A DNA stretch of 64,000 bases from CATOSD01 sp965203135 (GTDB lineage: Bacteria > Chloroflexota > Dehalococcoidia > Lucifugimonadales > CATOSD01): NCBI GenBank assembly GCA_965203135.1, contig CBDBBO010000001.1:1488001-1552000 (forward strand). Reading direction: 5' to 3'. Position 1 is the first letter of the stretch; every line of letters starts with the position of its first letter. The translations under genes and the position numbers were made by a program. Positions 15,265 to 23,594 of the stretch are shown piece after piece. The notes under the pieces are model-generated. The model did no database searches. It was not told the origin of the DNA and saw only the letters and a program-made list of their open reading frames with translations.

Positions 15265-17379
15265 CTAGTCGCCGTCTCCGCCTGCCGCGCCGCCCATCGG
15301 CGTCGGAGGCGTTGGCAGCATCATGAAGCTGTATAGCCTGCCTTCGGTGCCTATCACCGTCTCGTTCTTGATCGCCGCCTGGCTTACCAGCGGCAGGTTG
15401 TTCACGCGCACGTTGCGCGCCATCTCCATGTTCTGCAGGCCCACACCGTGCTTGGTGAAGGTGAAGGCCACGCCGCCGAGCCCTCTGATGGGAATCTCAC
15501 GGCCGCCTACCCTTTCCTTCGAGAACAGCTTCTGCCGTCCTTCGCGCTCCAGGTTGGCAAAGTCCACCACCATGTTGCCCTGGTCGTCGAAGATGTACCC
15601 GTAGGGCGATCTGCGCGTGAGCCAGTAGACAGTTGCCCCGATGAGGGCGACCAGCATCACGGCGGGAATCGTGAGCAGGCCCCAGTAGTTGCCGGGCGCG
15701 GGTGGCGATTGCTCCGGCGTCGGGCCGGTGGGCGCCGTCGGCGGAACCGCCGAGGACGCCAGTTGCCTCACGGAAGGCACGGCCGTCGGCATAGACGACA
15801 GCACGATGGACTCCGACAGGTAAGTGTACGGGCGTCCGGCGTAAACGAGGTCCAGCCGCAGCTCCAGTGTGTGCAGGGCGTCGCTCTCCGGTGTGAAGTA
15901 GATGTCGTACTTCCAGGCGAGGTTATCGTCCACCAGTTGCTGAGGTACGATCTCCAGCGCGCCCGCCGCAGCGTCCGATGCCACGGTCGCGGCGAGTTCG
16001 GACGGCGCGACGGCGTAGGGTTGGCCCAGAACGTATGCGGCCACTTCGCCGACCTTCGTTCGCTGTCCTGCCTCAAGTCCCTTCGTGTGGACCATCGTCA
16101 CGTCGATCGACGGGAACGCCAGCGTCCTGAACTCGGACTGCGAAGCGATGCGCTGTTCCAGGCCGGGCCAGGTCAGCTCCAGGTGCACCTGGTATCGGCC
16201 TTCGACCACCAGCGGTGGGATCGTGGCTGAGAAGAATCCATCGCCGGCGACCATGTCGCCGTTCTGGCCGTCGTCCTTGAGGTCGAACTGGAGCGTCTCA
16301 CCGCCGGGCGTCTTCACCTGGGCGGTGAGCATGACGCCCTCGGCCATGACCTTTTCTCTTTCGTGCTCCACGTAGGCCGTCAGCACCGCCGGTTCGTTCA
16401 GTGGCGTGGTGCCCAGCGGAGAGAGCACAGGGCTGTACACGTTCACGCTGTGGCGCCAGACCATGGCGGGGCCGTCCACGCCCCTGACGTGAAGCTGCCA
16501 CTCGCCCGGCTCAGGCTCGACCAGCCGCCAGATGATGGCGTTCGCGGTTTCCACCAGGAACGACGACACGCCGTCTCCGGTGGTTCGCACCACTCCGGAG
16601 GGACCGGTGAGAGTTACCCGGCCGCCCTCGTTCTGTTTGAAGGCGATCAGGTACATCTCCCGCGTGCCGGGAACGGCCGAGGCCGCAAGCGTCAGCGAGT
16701 CCGAACTGGTCAGCTCGGCGCCGCCCAGATTCGCGAGGACCGACCTGCCATCCAACCGCAGAACGCTGTTCGTAAGGGCGGTGTAGCCTTCCAGGGTCGA
16801 GAGGTCGAAGTGCTCGCCGCCCAGCTGGTCCGCAAGGGTTGCGAGCTGGCCGTGCTGCTCGCCGAGTCCTGCCGACGCGTAGTGCCAGCCCCTGTCTTGG
16901 AAAGTCGTGGCCAGGCCCTCGGCGCTCGTGGAGGACTTGGTGAGATCGCGCTCTCCGCCCTCGCTGCCGATCACGTACACCGTGCTGCCGGTCGGGGCGA
17001 GCGTGGTCTCCATGAACTTGGCTATCTCGGCCACCGCGCCGAGGACGTCCACGTCCTCTTCAGCGCCGGGCGCGAGCAGCCAGCCGCTCAGGCCGCCCTG
17101 GAACGCCGTGTAGGCGTCGTCGGTCGCGAGCATCGGACCGGCGCCCCCGGCGGGGTCGTCCGCGCCTACAAAGCTGAAGGCCGCGTCCGGTCTGAGCGTC
17201 GCGACCAGCCCGATGACGGACTTGGCGGAGTCGACGCCGTTCGGCGTCAGCGACAGCGCGTGCCTGTCCACGACAAACACGACGCTATCGTGAGCGGTGT
17301 TTGACTGGACGGCTTGACTGCCTAAGCCGACCAAGGCGATTATTGCTGCGATAAATATGCTCGGAATGAGTCTACGCAT
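15265..17379 (-). CDS. Large single-pass membrane protein with a von Willebrand A-like extracellular region
   Basis: The start at 17379 gives a signal segment (LIPSIFIAAIIALVGLG). The exported part begins SVVFVVDRHALSLTPNGVDSAKSVIGLVATL, which looks like a vWA fold, although the metal-binding DxSxS is not intact (VDRHA). Beta-sandwich regions with CARDB-like character follow (LTGPSGVVRTT, LQFDLKDDGQNGDMVAGDG, which resembles a choice-of-anchor or calcium-loop segment). A Thr/Pro/Ala linker precedes one membrane helix (LLTIPAVMLVALIGATVYWL) and a cytoplasmic tail of about 110 residues, RRSPYGYIFDDQGN onward. Length 704 residues. I do not recognise a named family. Confidence 0.7.
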   Translation of the reverse strand: MRRLIPSIFIAAIIALVGLGSQAVQSNTAHDSVVFVVDRHALSLTPNGVDSAKSVIGLVATLRPDAAFSFVGADDPAGGAGPMLATDDAYTAFQGGLSGWLLAPGAEEDVDVLGAVAEIAKFMETTLAPTGSTVYVIGSEGGERDLTKSSTSAEGLATTFQDRGWHYASAGLGEQHGQLATLADQLGGEHFDLSTLEGYTALTNSVLRLDGRSVLANLGGAELTSSDSLTLAASAVPGTREMYLIAFKQNEGGRVTLTGPSGVVRTTGDGVSSFLVETANAIIWRLVEPEPGEWQLHVRGVDGPAMVWRHSVNVYSPVLSPLGTTPLNEPAVLTAYVEHEREKVMAEGVMLTAQVKTPGGETLQFDLKDDGQNGDMVAGDGFFSATIPPLVVEGRYQVHLELTWPGLEQRIASQSEFRTLAFPSIDVTMVHTKGLEAGQRTKVGEVAAYVLGQPYAVAPSELAATVASDAAAGALEIVPQQLVDDNLAWKYDIYFTPESDALHTLELRLDLVYAGRPYTYLSESIVLSSMPTAVPSVRQLASSAVPPTAPTGPTPEQSPPAPGNYWGLLTIPAVMLVALIGATVYWLTRRSPYGYIFDDQGNMVVDFANLEREGRQKLFSKERVGGREIPIRGLGGVAFTFTKHGVGLQNMEMARNVRVNNLPLVSQAAIKNETVIGTEGRLYSFMMLPTPPTPMGGAAGGDGD

Positions 17380-17448
17380 CTGGCACCTCCCCTTAGCGTC
17401 AAAATATCCGATACCATTTTTCGCAGTCAATTTAAATTTAGGCCACTT

Positions 17449-17856
17449 TTGAGCTTTCGTCCAAACAACGTCCAGTTTCTTAGTCTTCGCTATGCCGGTG
17501 TTGGACCCTCGATACACGGCCAGTTTCGACGACGCGCCGGCCTGGCGAACCGGCTCACGTCCGCCGCCGTCGCGCTGCTGCTGGCCTGCGCCGGCGTGGT
17601 TGGGTGCGGCGGCGAGCCGGACGCTGGGACGGCCCGCGGCTATGTGATTGGAGTGGAGTCGAGGACGCTGCTGGAGTTGGACTCGGTGAGCGTGCGCACT
17701 GAGGGAGGAGAGACGATCGAGCTCAACGCGAGAGGCAGGCTCTTCCCGGGCTTTTCGCCGTCTCACCTGAGGGAGCACATGGTGCAGGGGTTGCCGGTGA
17801 CGGTGACCTATCACCGGGAGAACGGCGAACTGGTGCTCGACGACGTGAGGGACTAG
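17449..17856 (+). CDS. Small predicted lipoprotein of unknown function
   Basis: The product has a hydrophobic segment (TSAAVALLLACAGVVGCGG) with a lipobox-like VVGCGG, followed by about 85 residues with an alternating beta pattern (GYVIGVESRTLLELDSVSVR, VTVTYHRENGELVLDDVRD). The TTG at 17449 is the only upstream start in frame and gives a longer than usual N-region, so the true start is uncertain. It is divergent from the vWA-like gene and its stop overlaps the converging membrane gene by 4 bp. Confidence 0.55.
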   Translation: MSFRPNNVQFLSLRYAGVGPSIHGQFRRRAGLANRLTSAAVALLLACAGVVGCGGEPDAGTARGYVIGVESRTLLELDSVSVRTEGGETIELNARGRLFPGFSPSHLREHMVQGLPVTVTYHRENGELVLDDVRD

Positions 17857-18575
17857 CTTTCGGCGGAACGCCTCACGCGGCGCGACCTGATCCACAGGTA
17901 GACCACGCCGCCCACTATGGCGCCGGTCGCGAGCACAAACACTAACGTGCCCTCCAGTCCGGGCAGCAGTGGCTGGCGTCCGATACGCAAAGGCGTGTCC
18001 AGCGATGCCGGGCCGATGGTGTCGTGGTCCAGTTGGACGCGCAGAATCCAGTCCGCGGCCTTTCTGAATGTGATGTTGGCGTCGTAGTAGGGCGGCGAGG
18101 TCTCGTCCGAGCCGGGCGTTAGCAGTGCGGGAGCCTTGTACACCGGCTCGCCGTCTTCGTCGACGGCGTACACGGTTATCGCGGCGTCCAGCACGGGCCG
18201 GGAGGTCGCTCTCTCGTGGGGAATCACCGAGATGTGGACCGAGCCGACCACGGGCCGCACCGGCTGGACCTCGACCTCCAGGTAGTACGCGCCGGTCACC
18301 CCACGAAAGACGACCAGGGTAGAGCCCTGCCCGTGAGCCTGCGCGCGGCCCGCCGACATGAAGAGCGCCGCGAGCAGCACCGCCGCGAGCAGTCCTCCCG
18401 CCGCGACCACTCTCAGCGCGACCGACGCCAGGTACGCGCCCAAGCGCCTGTGCTGGCGCCGCGGTTCGTCGAGCAAGTCAGCCTCCACAACTGCATAGTC
18501 GGATGTGCGCCAAGCATGGTACTCGTCGGCGCGCCCGGAAGTCCAGAGGCCTAAATCTGCTCCAATCCGCTCCAT
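17853..18575 (-). CDS. Membrane-anchored FixH/YtkA-like domain protein
   Basis: The 240-residue protein has a cytoplasmic N-terminus of about 50 residues, a membrane helix (VVAAGGLLAAVLLAALFMSA), an exported beta domain (VVFRGVTGAYYLEVEVQPVRP, VGSVHISVIPH, AADWILRVQLDHD) and a second helix (TLVFVLATGAIVGGVVYLWI) ending in Arg-rich residues. The layout resembles FixH/YtkA-like immunoglobulin-fold domains tied to copper or heme-protein biogenesis, but no metal ligands are evident. It is convergent with the small lipoprotein. Confidence 0.6.
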   Translation of the reverse strand: MERIGADLGLWTSGRADEYHAWRTSDYAVVEADLLDEPRRQHRRLGAYLASVALRVVAAGGLLAAVLLAALFMSAGRAQAHGQGSTLVVFRGVTGAYYLEVEVQPVRPVVGSVHISVIPHERATSRPVLDAAITVYAVDEDGEPVYKAPALLTPGSDETSPPYYDANITFRKAADWILRVQLDHDTIGPASLDTPLRIGRQPLLPGLEGTLVFVLATGAIVGGVVYLWIRSRRVRRSAES

Positions 18576-18802
18576 TCTGTTCGTTTCGTAGCTGAGAGTG
18601 TCGGCGATCCCGCGTTATTCTGTGCTGCCGACGTGGGCAATATGGAGCAGAAGTGTCGCTCCGCGCGGCAGAATAGGACAGGCAAGAGGCGGGGCCAATC
18701 GGCCGCACATTCGCTGGTCCATGGCGCCCACGAAGGACGCCGCTCCGGGTCGCGGGGTCTTTACACCCCGATGGTGACCCGTTCGGCAAGCTCAGGGCAG
18801 GC

Positions 18803-18827
18803 TCTTCCCCGACAATGGGGAAGGGAC
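18803..18827 (+). repeat. Interspersed GGGGAAGGGAC repeat copy
   Basis: CTCTTCCCCGACAATGGGGA plus AGGGA is a variant of the palindromic repeat family found at 24073, 25103, 30141, 31706, 38811, 50694, 51160 and 57006. Confidence 0.75.
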
Positions 18828-18861
18828 TCTTCGGTTGACCGAGTGGCTTGTACATGGGAGG

Positions 18862-18890
18862 ATATTAGCACGTATATTCGCATCCTTCAA
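18862..18890 (-). promoter_or_regulatory. Sigma70-like promoter element (TTGAAG-N17-TAATAT)
   Basis: Read on the minus strand, TTGAAG (18885-18890), a 17-bp spacer ending ATACGTGC, and TAATAT (18862-18867) are followed after 6 nt by ATG (18853-18855). Spacing, spacer end and ATG placement match the element at 616-651. The reading frame from this ATG runs into repeat sequence and is probably not a real protein. Confidence 0.5.
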
Positions 18891-19191
18891 TACCGTTGGC
18901 GAAATTGCGGGTTGGGGGCGAATTCGTGGGAAGAAATGGCGCAGGCGTGGGGACGTGGCGGGGCGTGGGTGGGGCAGGATTGGCGCAGGGCTGGGGAAGG
19001 GATGGCGCGGGAAAGTGACGGTTTTTTCGGGGTGTGGGGGTGGCGATGGGCGGAATGAGGGCGGGATTTGAGTGACCGAACAGGCTGATAGAGGCTTCAT
19101 TGTTCTCCTAGAGTCCCCGCTCCATTGCAGCCTCTGCTATCATACATTCTCTATCAGACAGCAGACCATACCGGCCGCGCTGGAGGAGCAA

Positions 19192-19326
19192 TTGTCCACT
19201 CGAACTTTTCGCGACGTGCTTCGAGAGTTGGCCGACGACGCCCAGAGCACCGTGGAGAAGGGGCGCAGCTTCGAACGCCTGGTTAAGGCGTTCTTAGAGC
19301 TGGACAAGGCGCAGTCCAAACGCTGA
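19192..19326 (+). pseudogene. N-terminal fragment of a large DEAD-like helicase / type ISP restriction protein
   Basis: A TTG start preceded by GGAGG with 5-nt spacing encodes 44 residues, STRTFRDVLRELADDAQSTV then EKGRSFERLVKAFLELD. From memory this is the conserved opening of very large helicase-nuclease proteins of type ISP or related phage-defence systems (a TFxxLLxxL...KGxxFExLxxxFL pattern). The frame stops after AQSKR, where such proteins continue for about 1000 residues, and the next gene is in the opposite direction. It is best read as a truncated remnant with an intact translation start. Confidence 0.55.
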
Positions 19327-19335
19327 GCACCGCTG

Positions 19336-20349
19336 CTACAACGCTGTCAAGTATTCCAAGAGAGCATCTCTTTGCCGCATGGTGAAGACTTTACACTCAA
19401 ACTCAGTATCAACGTGCGTAGTGCGCAGCAGCGCAGCCAAATAATTCTCTGTGGCGAAGATATCCACATAAGGAGTTACAGTCGCCGCTATGTCAAAGTC
19501 ACTGAGGAGAGAGTTTTCAGGCCTGCGATCAGCATAGTTAACGATATCTGCCGCCATCAGTTTGGCACGAATGGACAAATAAGGCGCTTGGGTGAACTCG
19601 TCCGACGTCATGAAAGCTGTAATTCCCGCACCCCTATCACAAATCCCACTAATCTCCAATGTACGCATATGTTGTCGCGTCACTGAATTGTGATAGAGCA
19701 CATCAAATCCGGCCGGCACATCGCCTGCTAGAGAAAGCGCCTCGGCTATGCCAAAGTGACCTTCGTGGAATAGCTGACGCCTGCTGAACTTTACCTCGTC
19801 TTGGTACGACAGCTTGAGGGCTTTCCTAGCATCCTTGTACTTCCGGTACAATGGCGCTCCAATCTGATTACGCATCCTGCGTTCCTCGTTCACCCACGCC
19901 TCAAAGGCCACGAACACTTCTATGCCGCTCGAAGGACGGGGTAGCGCACTATCCGCAACATCGGGGTCCCTGTTAAAGGGAATCCACCACCACGGCGTGT
20001 TAGCCTGCTCTGTGCCTGCAAATGCCGATGCAGCCATGATCAATTGGTCGTGGGAGATTTGGTCGCTCTCGTTGAAGGACAACCCTCTGCTGATTGTATT
20101 GTCCACACTCAAGAAGTCCGCCCTGCGCTTGGCATCAAAGTTACTCTCTGTCGTGTGCATAGGCGCGGTTGGGCAGATAACCTTATCGTCCGCGGTTGCT
20201 TCTAAGACGACGTTGTACAATTCAGTGAAATACTCCCTGTTTACGGACGACGCGCTCTCCAGGCGTACAGCCTTTGCCATGTCACTCAACCAGTTCTGGT
20301 CAAGGTATACGATTTTCTTATCCCCATGATTCTGAGTTAGACTTGCCAT
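19336..20349 (-). CDS. PIN-like nuclease-fold protein of an accessory island
   Basis: The 337-residue protein opens KKIVYLDQNWLSDMAKA, the strand-Asp-x-Asn start of PIN-like nucleases, and near the C-terminus has SDFDIAATVTPYVDIFATENYL, whose Asp and Glu residues fit the distal acidic cluster of a PIN active site. The middle is a large insert (TPWWWIPFNRDP, KYKDARKALKLSYQDEVKFS). It is much longer than VapC toxins (about 130 residues). Base composition is visibly more AT-rich than the flanks. A small frameshifted gene lies 6 bp upstream and a helicase fragment is directly convergent, so a mobile defence-type locus is plausible. Confidence 0.6.
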   Translation of the reverse strand: MASLTQNHGDKKIVYLDQNWLSDMAKAVRLESASSVNREYFTELYNVVLEATADDKVICPTAPMHTTESNFDAKRRADFLSVDNTISRGLSFNESDQISHDQLIMAASAFAGTEQANTPWWWIPFNRDPDVADSALPRPSSGIEVFVAFEAWVNEERRMRNQIGAPLYRKYKDARKALKLSYQDEVKFSRRQLFHEGHFGIAEALSLAGDVPAGFDVLYHNSVTRQHMRTLEISGICDRGAGITAFMTSDEFTQAPYLSIRAKLMAADIVNYADRRPENSLLSDFDIAATVTPYVDIFATENYLAALLRTTHVDTEFECKVFTMRQRDALLEYLTAL

Positions 20350-20355
20350 CTTGTC

Positions 20356-20642
20356 TTATTCCCCGGTCGCAATCCCTCGCCAGTAGGCGTAGACTCGTCG
20401 CCTCTCCTGTCCCCAAAATACCAACTGACTTACGCTGTCGTCCGGACCAGTGAAGCAGCCAAACTTACGAGCCAACTTAAAGAACATCTGCTCAGGACGA
20501 CTACAGTCTACATCAGCGCTCGCCTGACGTTACGGGCTGGAGTCTCGCCACGATTCGTCTTCTGCTTGAGATGTTTCGGTTTCGATTCGTTCGACTCCAC
20601 CCTGTTCCTGAGAGTAGGTATGTCATAGTACGTCATTCTCAT
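20356..20642 (-). pseudogene. Small frameshifted gene immediately upstream of the PIN-like gene
   Basis: Two good-looking reading frames abut. The first runs from ATG 20642 (MRMTYYDIPTLRNRVESNES ... PARNVRRALM) to a TAG. The second takes over at that point in another frame (DVDCSRPEQMFFKLARKFG ... QLVFWGQERRRVYAYWRG) and stops at 20356, six bases before the PIN-like ATG. A single one-base indel near 20510 would join them into about 95 residues. Alternatively the second part is a separate 43-residue protein from the ATG at 20487. I recognise no family. Its place suggests a partner of the PIN-like protein. Confidence 0.4.
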
Positions 20643-20855
20643 AGGATCATACATAAGACTGATCTAATCCTTGTGAAGTACTTCTGGAACTTGTACTAGC
20701 GCTTTGGGCAGTAGTGCGTGTGTGGGAGAAACTTGTGTGAGACATCGCACAGAGTTCGCCACTGCTGGCAATCGTTGACATCTCGGACGCCCCGGTTCAG
20801 CCTGTTGTATGCGGCAATTATGTAAAATGCACATAGAATACCGAAGGGCAGTTGA
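20643..20855. other. Intergenic region upstream of the LRR gene
   Basis: About 210 bp without a supported gene. It contains the half-palindrome TTGTGAAGTACTTC (20671-20684) and an AT-rich TATGTAAAAT just upstream of the LRR start that could serve as a -10. The minus-strand frame reads IIAAYNRLNRGVRDVNDC, which may be a relic of a gene, but it has no start of its own. Confidence 0.35.
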
Positions 20856-22886
20856 ATGACGATGGCATGGCCGCGAAACAGAAGCCGATGTCGAGACCGG
20901 TCGATGAACGTTAGGGGCAGTCTGTGTAACAGGTCTATCCTTCGATCGACTATTGCCGTGCTGGTTGTGCTCCTCATCGCGAGTCTCAGCATGATGCCCG
21001 GCAACGCCAACGCGCAGGCCTCTCCCGACACAGTCGAGTCGGACAGAGCGGCGTTGGTTGCACTGTACCACGCCACAGACGGCCCGAATTGGCGTAACAG
21101 AACCAATTGGCTGAGCGATGCGCCCCTCAACGAGTGGCACGGGATAACGACCGACGGCAGCGGTCGCGTTGTGACCGTCGACCTCTTTCTCAATGGTCTA
21201 GCCGGCTCTATGCCTCCGGAACTCGGCAACCTAACCGCGCTGAGGACATTGACTCTGTCGGGCAGTTCCTTGAGTGGTCCTATACCCTCTGAACTCGGCA
21301 GACTCGCCAACCTAGAGAAGCTGAACCTAATCGTCAATCGACTGAGCGGGTCGATCCCTCCCGAGCTCGGCAACCTTCACAAGCTGCGACTGTTAACGCT
21401 AAGCGCCAATCAGCTGACCGGTACTATCCCTCCCCAGCTCGGTAGGCTCGCCAATCTAGAGAAGCTCGTGCTTACTGACAATCAACTGAGCGGCGCCATC
21501 CCGACTGAACTCGGCAATCTTCATAAGCTGCAACTATTAACGCTAAGGGCCAATCAACTGAGCGGTGCTATCCCTCCCCAGCTCGGTAGGCTCGCCAACC
21601 TAGAGAAGCTCGTGCTTGCTGACAATCAACTGAGCGGCGCCATCCCGCCCGAACTGGGCGGTCTCACCAATCTGGAGGAGCTTGACCTCAGCGAAAATGT
21701 ACTGACCGGGTCGATCCCTCCTGAACTCGGCAGTCTCACAAACTTGCGGATACTCAACCTTTTCGACAATCGACTGAGTAGCTACATCCCTCCCGAAGTA
21801 CGCAAACTCGGCATCCCCGTGTACCTAGACCAGCCCCCGCCGACGCCTATTGCGACGTTTGCTCCGATAGGGGCGGTGGTGAGGCTGGCGCTTTCCTACT
21901 ATGGACGGCCTATATCGCGGATTACCGATGCTGTCGCGGAAATCAGGTGTCTTACGGAGGATTGGCCGGCCGTGGAGGTGGAGGCGTTGGTTTTGTACGA
22001 TGGCGTTGCTGAACGCTACGAGGTGCGGGGCCTAGGGCCTGGCAGGTATTTGGTGGATGTGTTCGTTGATGCTGCCGAGCCGTTCAATGGCGAACGCGGG
22101 TTCGGGCTGGACTTTGAAGGGGTAGGCTCCTTCGAAATCTCCGGGGATGAGGGGGTGGTGGAGGCGGATGTGCATTTGACGAAACATATTCGGCTCACCG
22201 CGCCTGTAGACAATCTGAGTACGCTTGGCGGTGCCGAGGATGGGAAGAACGCATATCCGCCCGGTCCGCTTCTGTTTTCGTGGGAGGAGGTACCTGAAGC
22301 CGAGACATATTTCGTGCATGTAGGTGTGTGGGGAGAAGGGTTTTCGTCGTTCCTTGGTGGGACGACTACGGTGCCTGTTGAAGAGGTATTGGCTCGAGAG
22401 CTGAAAGAGACGAGCGTGGAGTTGGACCTTGAAGAGAGCCGTGAGGGTGAGTTTTACGGCTTTGAGGTAACGGCATTTGAGAGCGATGCAGGCTCTGGGA
22501 GAGGGGCGCAGGTGGCGTCGTTGTCGGTGCGATATTCAGGGAATCGTTATGGACCCGGCTACTACTTCAGGATCTTGGGTGGTTCAGCAGGAGGAGGGGC
22601 TGGTTCGAGGGGTTCGTCGGCTGCGGAGACGGCTACGCCGACGCCGGTTCCTCCGAATGCGCCGGCCGGGGAGTCGGAACCCATGCCAACTCCCGCGCGG
22701 TCGTCAGCGCCTGCACCCGCTCCAATACCCAAAGTAGAGAGAGGCTTCTTCACGAACTCGGTGCCCTCGCCGGACGGCGTGGAGGCGGGCCTGCCCTTCG
22801 ACATACTGGACCCGGTTATGCTGTCGCTGATTGTTGTGCTTGTAACATTGGGTGCTACCGCCATCCAGCTTTTCAGGGGGAAGTGA
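20856..22886 (+). CDS. Exported leucine-rich-repeat protein with C-terminal membrane anchor
   Basis: After a signal segment (STIAVLVVLLIASLSMMPG) comes the motif DRAALVALYHATDGPNWRN, common at the head of bacterial LRR proteins, then about eight 24-residue plant-type repeats of the form LANLEKLVLADNQLSGAIPP. A beta-sandwich region follows, with GRYLVDVFVDAAEPF and an FSWEEVPEAETYFVHV segment of fibronectin III type, then a Ser/Pro/Ala/Thr linker and a last helix (VMLSLIVVLVTLGATAIQLF) ending RGK. It is probably a surface ligand-binding protein. ATG 20856 has a GAAGGG upstream; ATG 20904 is the alternative. The DNA repeats themselves are very similar, showing recent internal duplication. Confidence 0.85.
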   Translation: MTMAWPRNRSRCRDRSMNVRGSLCNRSILRSTIAVLVVLLIASLSMMPGNANAQASPDTVESDRAALVALYHATDGPNWRNRTNWLSDAPLNEWHGITTDGSGRVVTVDLFLNGLAGSMPPELGNLTALRTLTLSGSSLSGPIPSELGRLANLEKLNLIVNRLSGSIPPELGNLHKLRLLTLSANQLTGTIPPQLGRLANLEKLVLTDNQLSGAIPTELGNLHKLQLLTLRANQLSGAIPPQLGRLANLEKLVLADNQLSGAIPPELGGLTNLEELDLSENVLTGSIPPELGSLTNLRILNLFDNRLSSYIPPEVRKLGIPVYLDQPPPTPIATFAPIGAVVRLALSYYGRPISRITDAVAEIRCLTEDWPAVEVEALVLYDGVAERYEVRGLGPGRYLVDVFVDAAEPFNGERGFGLDFEGVGSFEISGDEGVVEADVHLTKHIRLTAPVDNLSTLGGAEDGKNAYPPGPLLFSWEEVPEAETYFVHVGVWGEGFSSFLGGTTTVPVEEVLARELKETSVELDLEESREGEFYGFEVTAFESDAGSGRGAQVASLSVRYSGNRYGPGYYFRILGGSAGGGAGSRGSSAAETATPTPVPPNAPAGESEPMPTPARSSAPAPAPIPKVERGFFTNSVPSPDGVEAGLPFDILDPVMLSLIVVLVTLGATAIQLFRGK

Positions 22887-22888
22887 CT

Positions 22889-23515
22889 ATGGCGACGCGA
22901 GTGCTGGTGAACGTGCTGGTGGCGCTGCCATTCTTCGCGGTCGGCGTTGTGGGGTTGGCGCGCGAGGACCTGCCGGATGACGCCTCAGCGGCGGTGCTGT
23001 CGATCGGGGTGATGGTGGTGCTCGTCGGGGTCTACGTCAGCGTTCTCTCTCGGCCGCGGCTCAATCTCATGCAGAACGAAGAGACGCTGGAGTTGCGGCA
23101 TCCGTCGATGAAGCCGGCGTTCGCCCGGATAGTGCTGAGCGTCCCCTTCTTCCTGGCGGCGGGATACCTGCTGCAGTTTACGACTCTGCCCTACGTCTAT
23201 CCGTTCGTGCCCTTTGTGGTCGCGATGTACCTGTACTTTCGCGGGGTCATCAAGTACTGGGTGAACCACCACACGACCTACTACGTGACTAATCGCAGGG
23301 CGGTGCACATGTACCGGTTCATCTGGCTGGACACGACGGAGATACCGGTGAACGCGATCAACTCCATCTCGGAGACGAGGAGTTTCATCGAGATGATCAC
23401 GGGGCGGGGGAGCGTGCTGGTGGCGAGCGGGATAGGCGCGCGGCACAAGGTGCGGATGGGGGAGATAGACAATCCGGGGCCGGTGGCGGCGGCGCTTCGG
23501 GGGCTTGTGCCGTGA
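22889..23515 (+). CDS. PH-domain (YdbS/YdbT-like) membrane protein
   Basis: Two pairs of hydrophobic helices (VLVNVLVALPFFAVGVVGLA, AVLSIGVMVVLVGVYVSVL and FARIVLSVPFFLAAGYLL, YVYPFVPFVVAMYLYF) precede a bacterial pleckstrin-homology-like domain: HTTYYVTNRRAVHMYRFIWL, IPVNAINSISETRSFIEMIT, GRGSVLVASGIGA. The ATG at 22889 has GGGGG 8 nt upstream, and the LRR gene ends at 22886, so the two are coupled. Function is unknown; the family is linked to membrane or envelope homeostasis. Confidence 0.75.
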   Translation: MATRVLVNVLVALPFFAVGVVGLAREDLPDDASAAVLSIGVMVVLVGVYVSVLSRPRLNLMQNEETLELRHPSMKPAFARIVLSVPFFLAAGYLLQFTTLPYVYPFVPFVVAMYLYFRGVIKYWVNHHTTYYVTNRRAVHMYRFIWLDTTEIPVNAINSISETRSFIEMITGRGSVLVASGIGARHKVRMGEIDNPGPVAAALRGLVP

Positions 23516-23526
23516 GGCGGCCGCTT

Positions 23527-23553
23527 TAGATTCCTCGGCTACGCTCGGAATGG
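23527..23553 (-). repeat. Inverted copy of the CCATTCCGAGCGTAGCCGAG repeat
   Basis: The reverse complement of the first 27 bp of the repeats at 552 and 791, located directly after the PH-domain gene. Confidence 0.85.
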
Positions 23554-23594
23554 CAGGGATGGCGGCGGGAAGGGACTGGCGGCAGCAGCGCGTC

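Larger units (their letters stand above)
18576..19191. other. Gene-poor 0.6-kb stretch: repeat, promoter element, G-rich tract
   Basis: I see no supported gene here. It holds a copy of the GGGGAAGGGAC repeat (18803-18827) preceded by the GCTCAGGGCAGG module, the minus-strand promoter element at 18862-18890, and a strikingly G-rich, C-poor tract at about 18905-19070 with repeated GGCG, GGGG and GTGGG words. Such strand asymmetry is unlike neighbouring coding DNA. Confidence 0.6.

Noticed and set aside
18478..18855. 125-residue ORF from the ATG next to the element at 18862
   Set aside because: Apart from the promoter geometry it reads through repeat DNA and a neighbouring gene antisense; composition is not protein-like.
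20671..20688. TTGTGAAGTACTTCTGGAAC as a second Rex site
   Set aside because: The left half fits, but the right half reads TTCTGGA instead of TTCACAA, and the downstream gene is an LRR protein unrelated to respiration.
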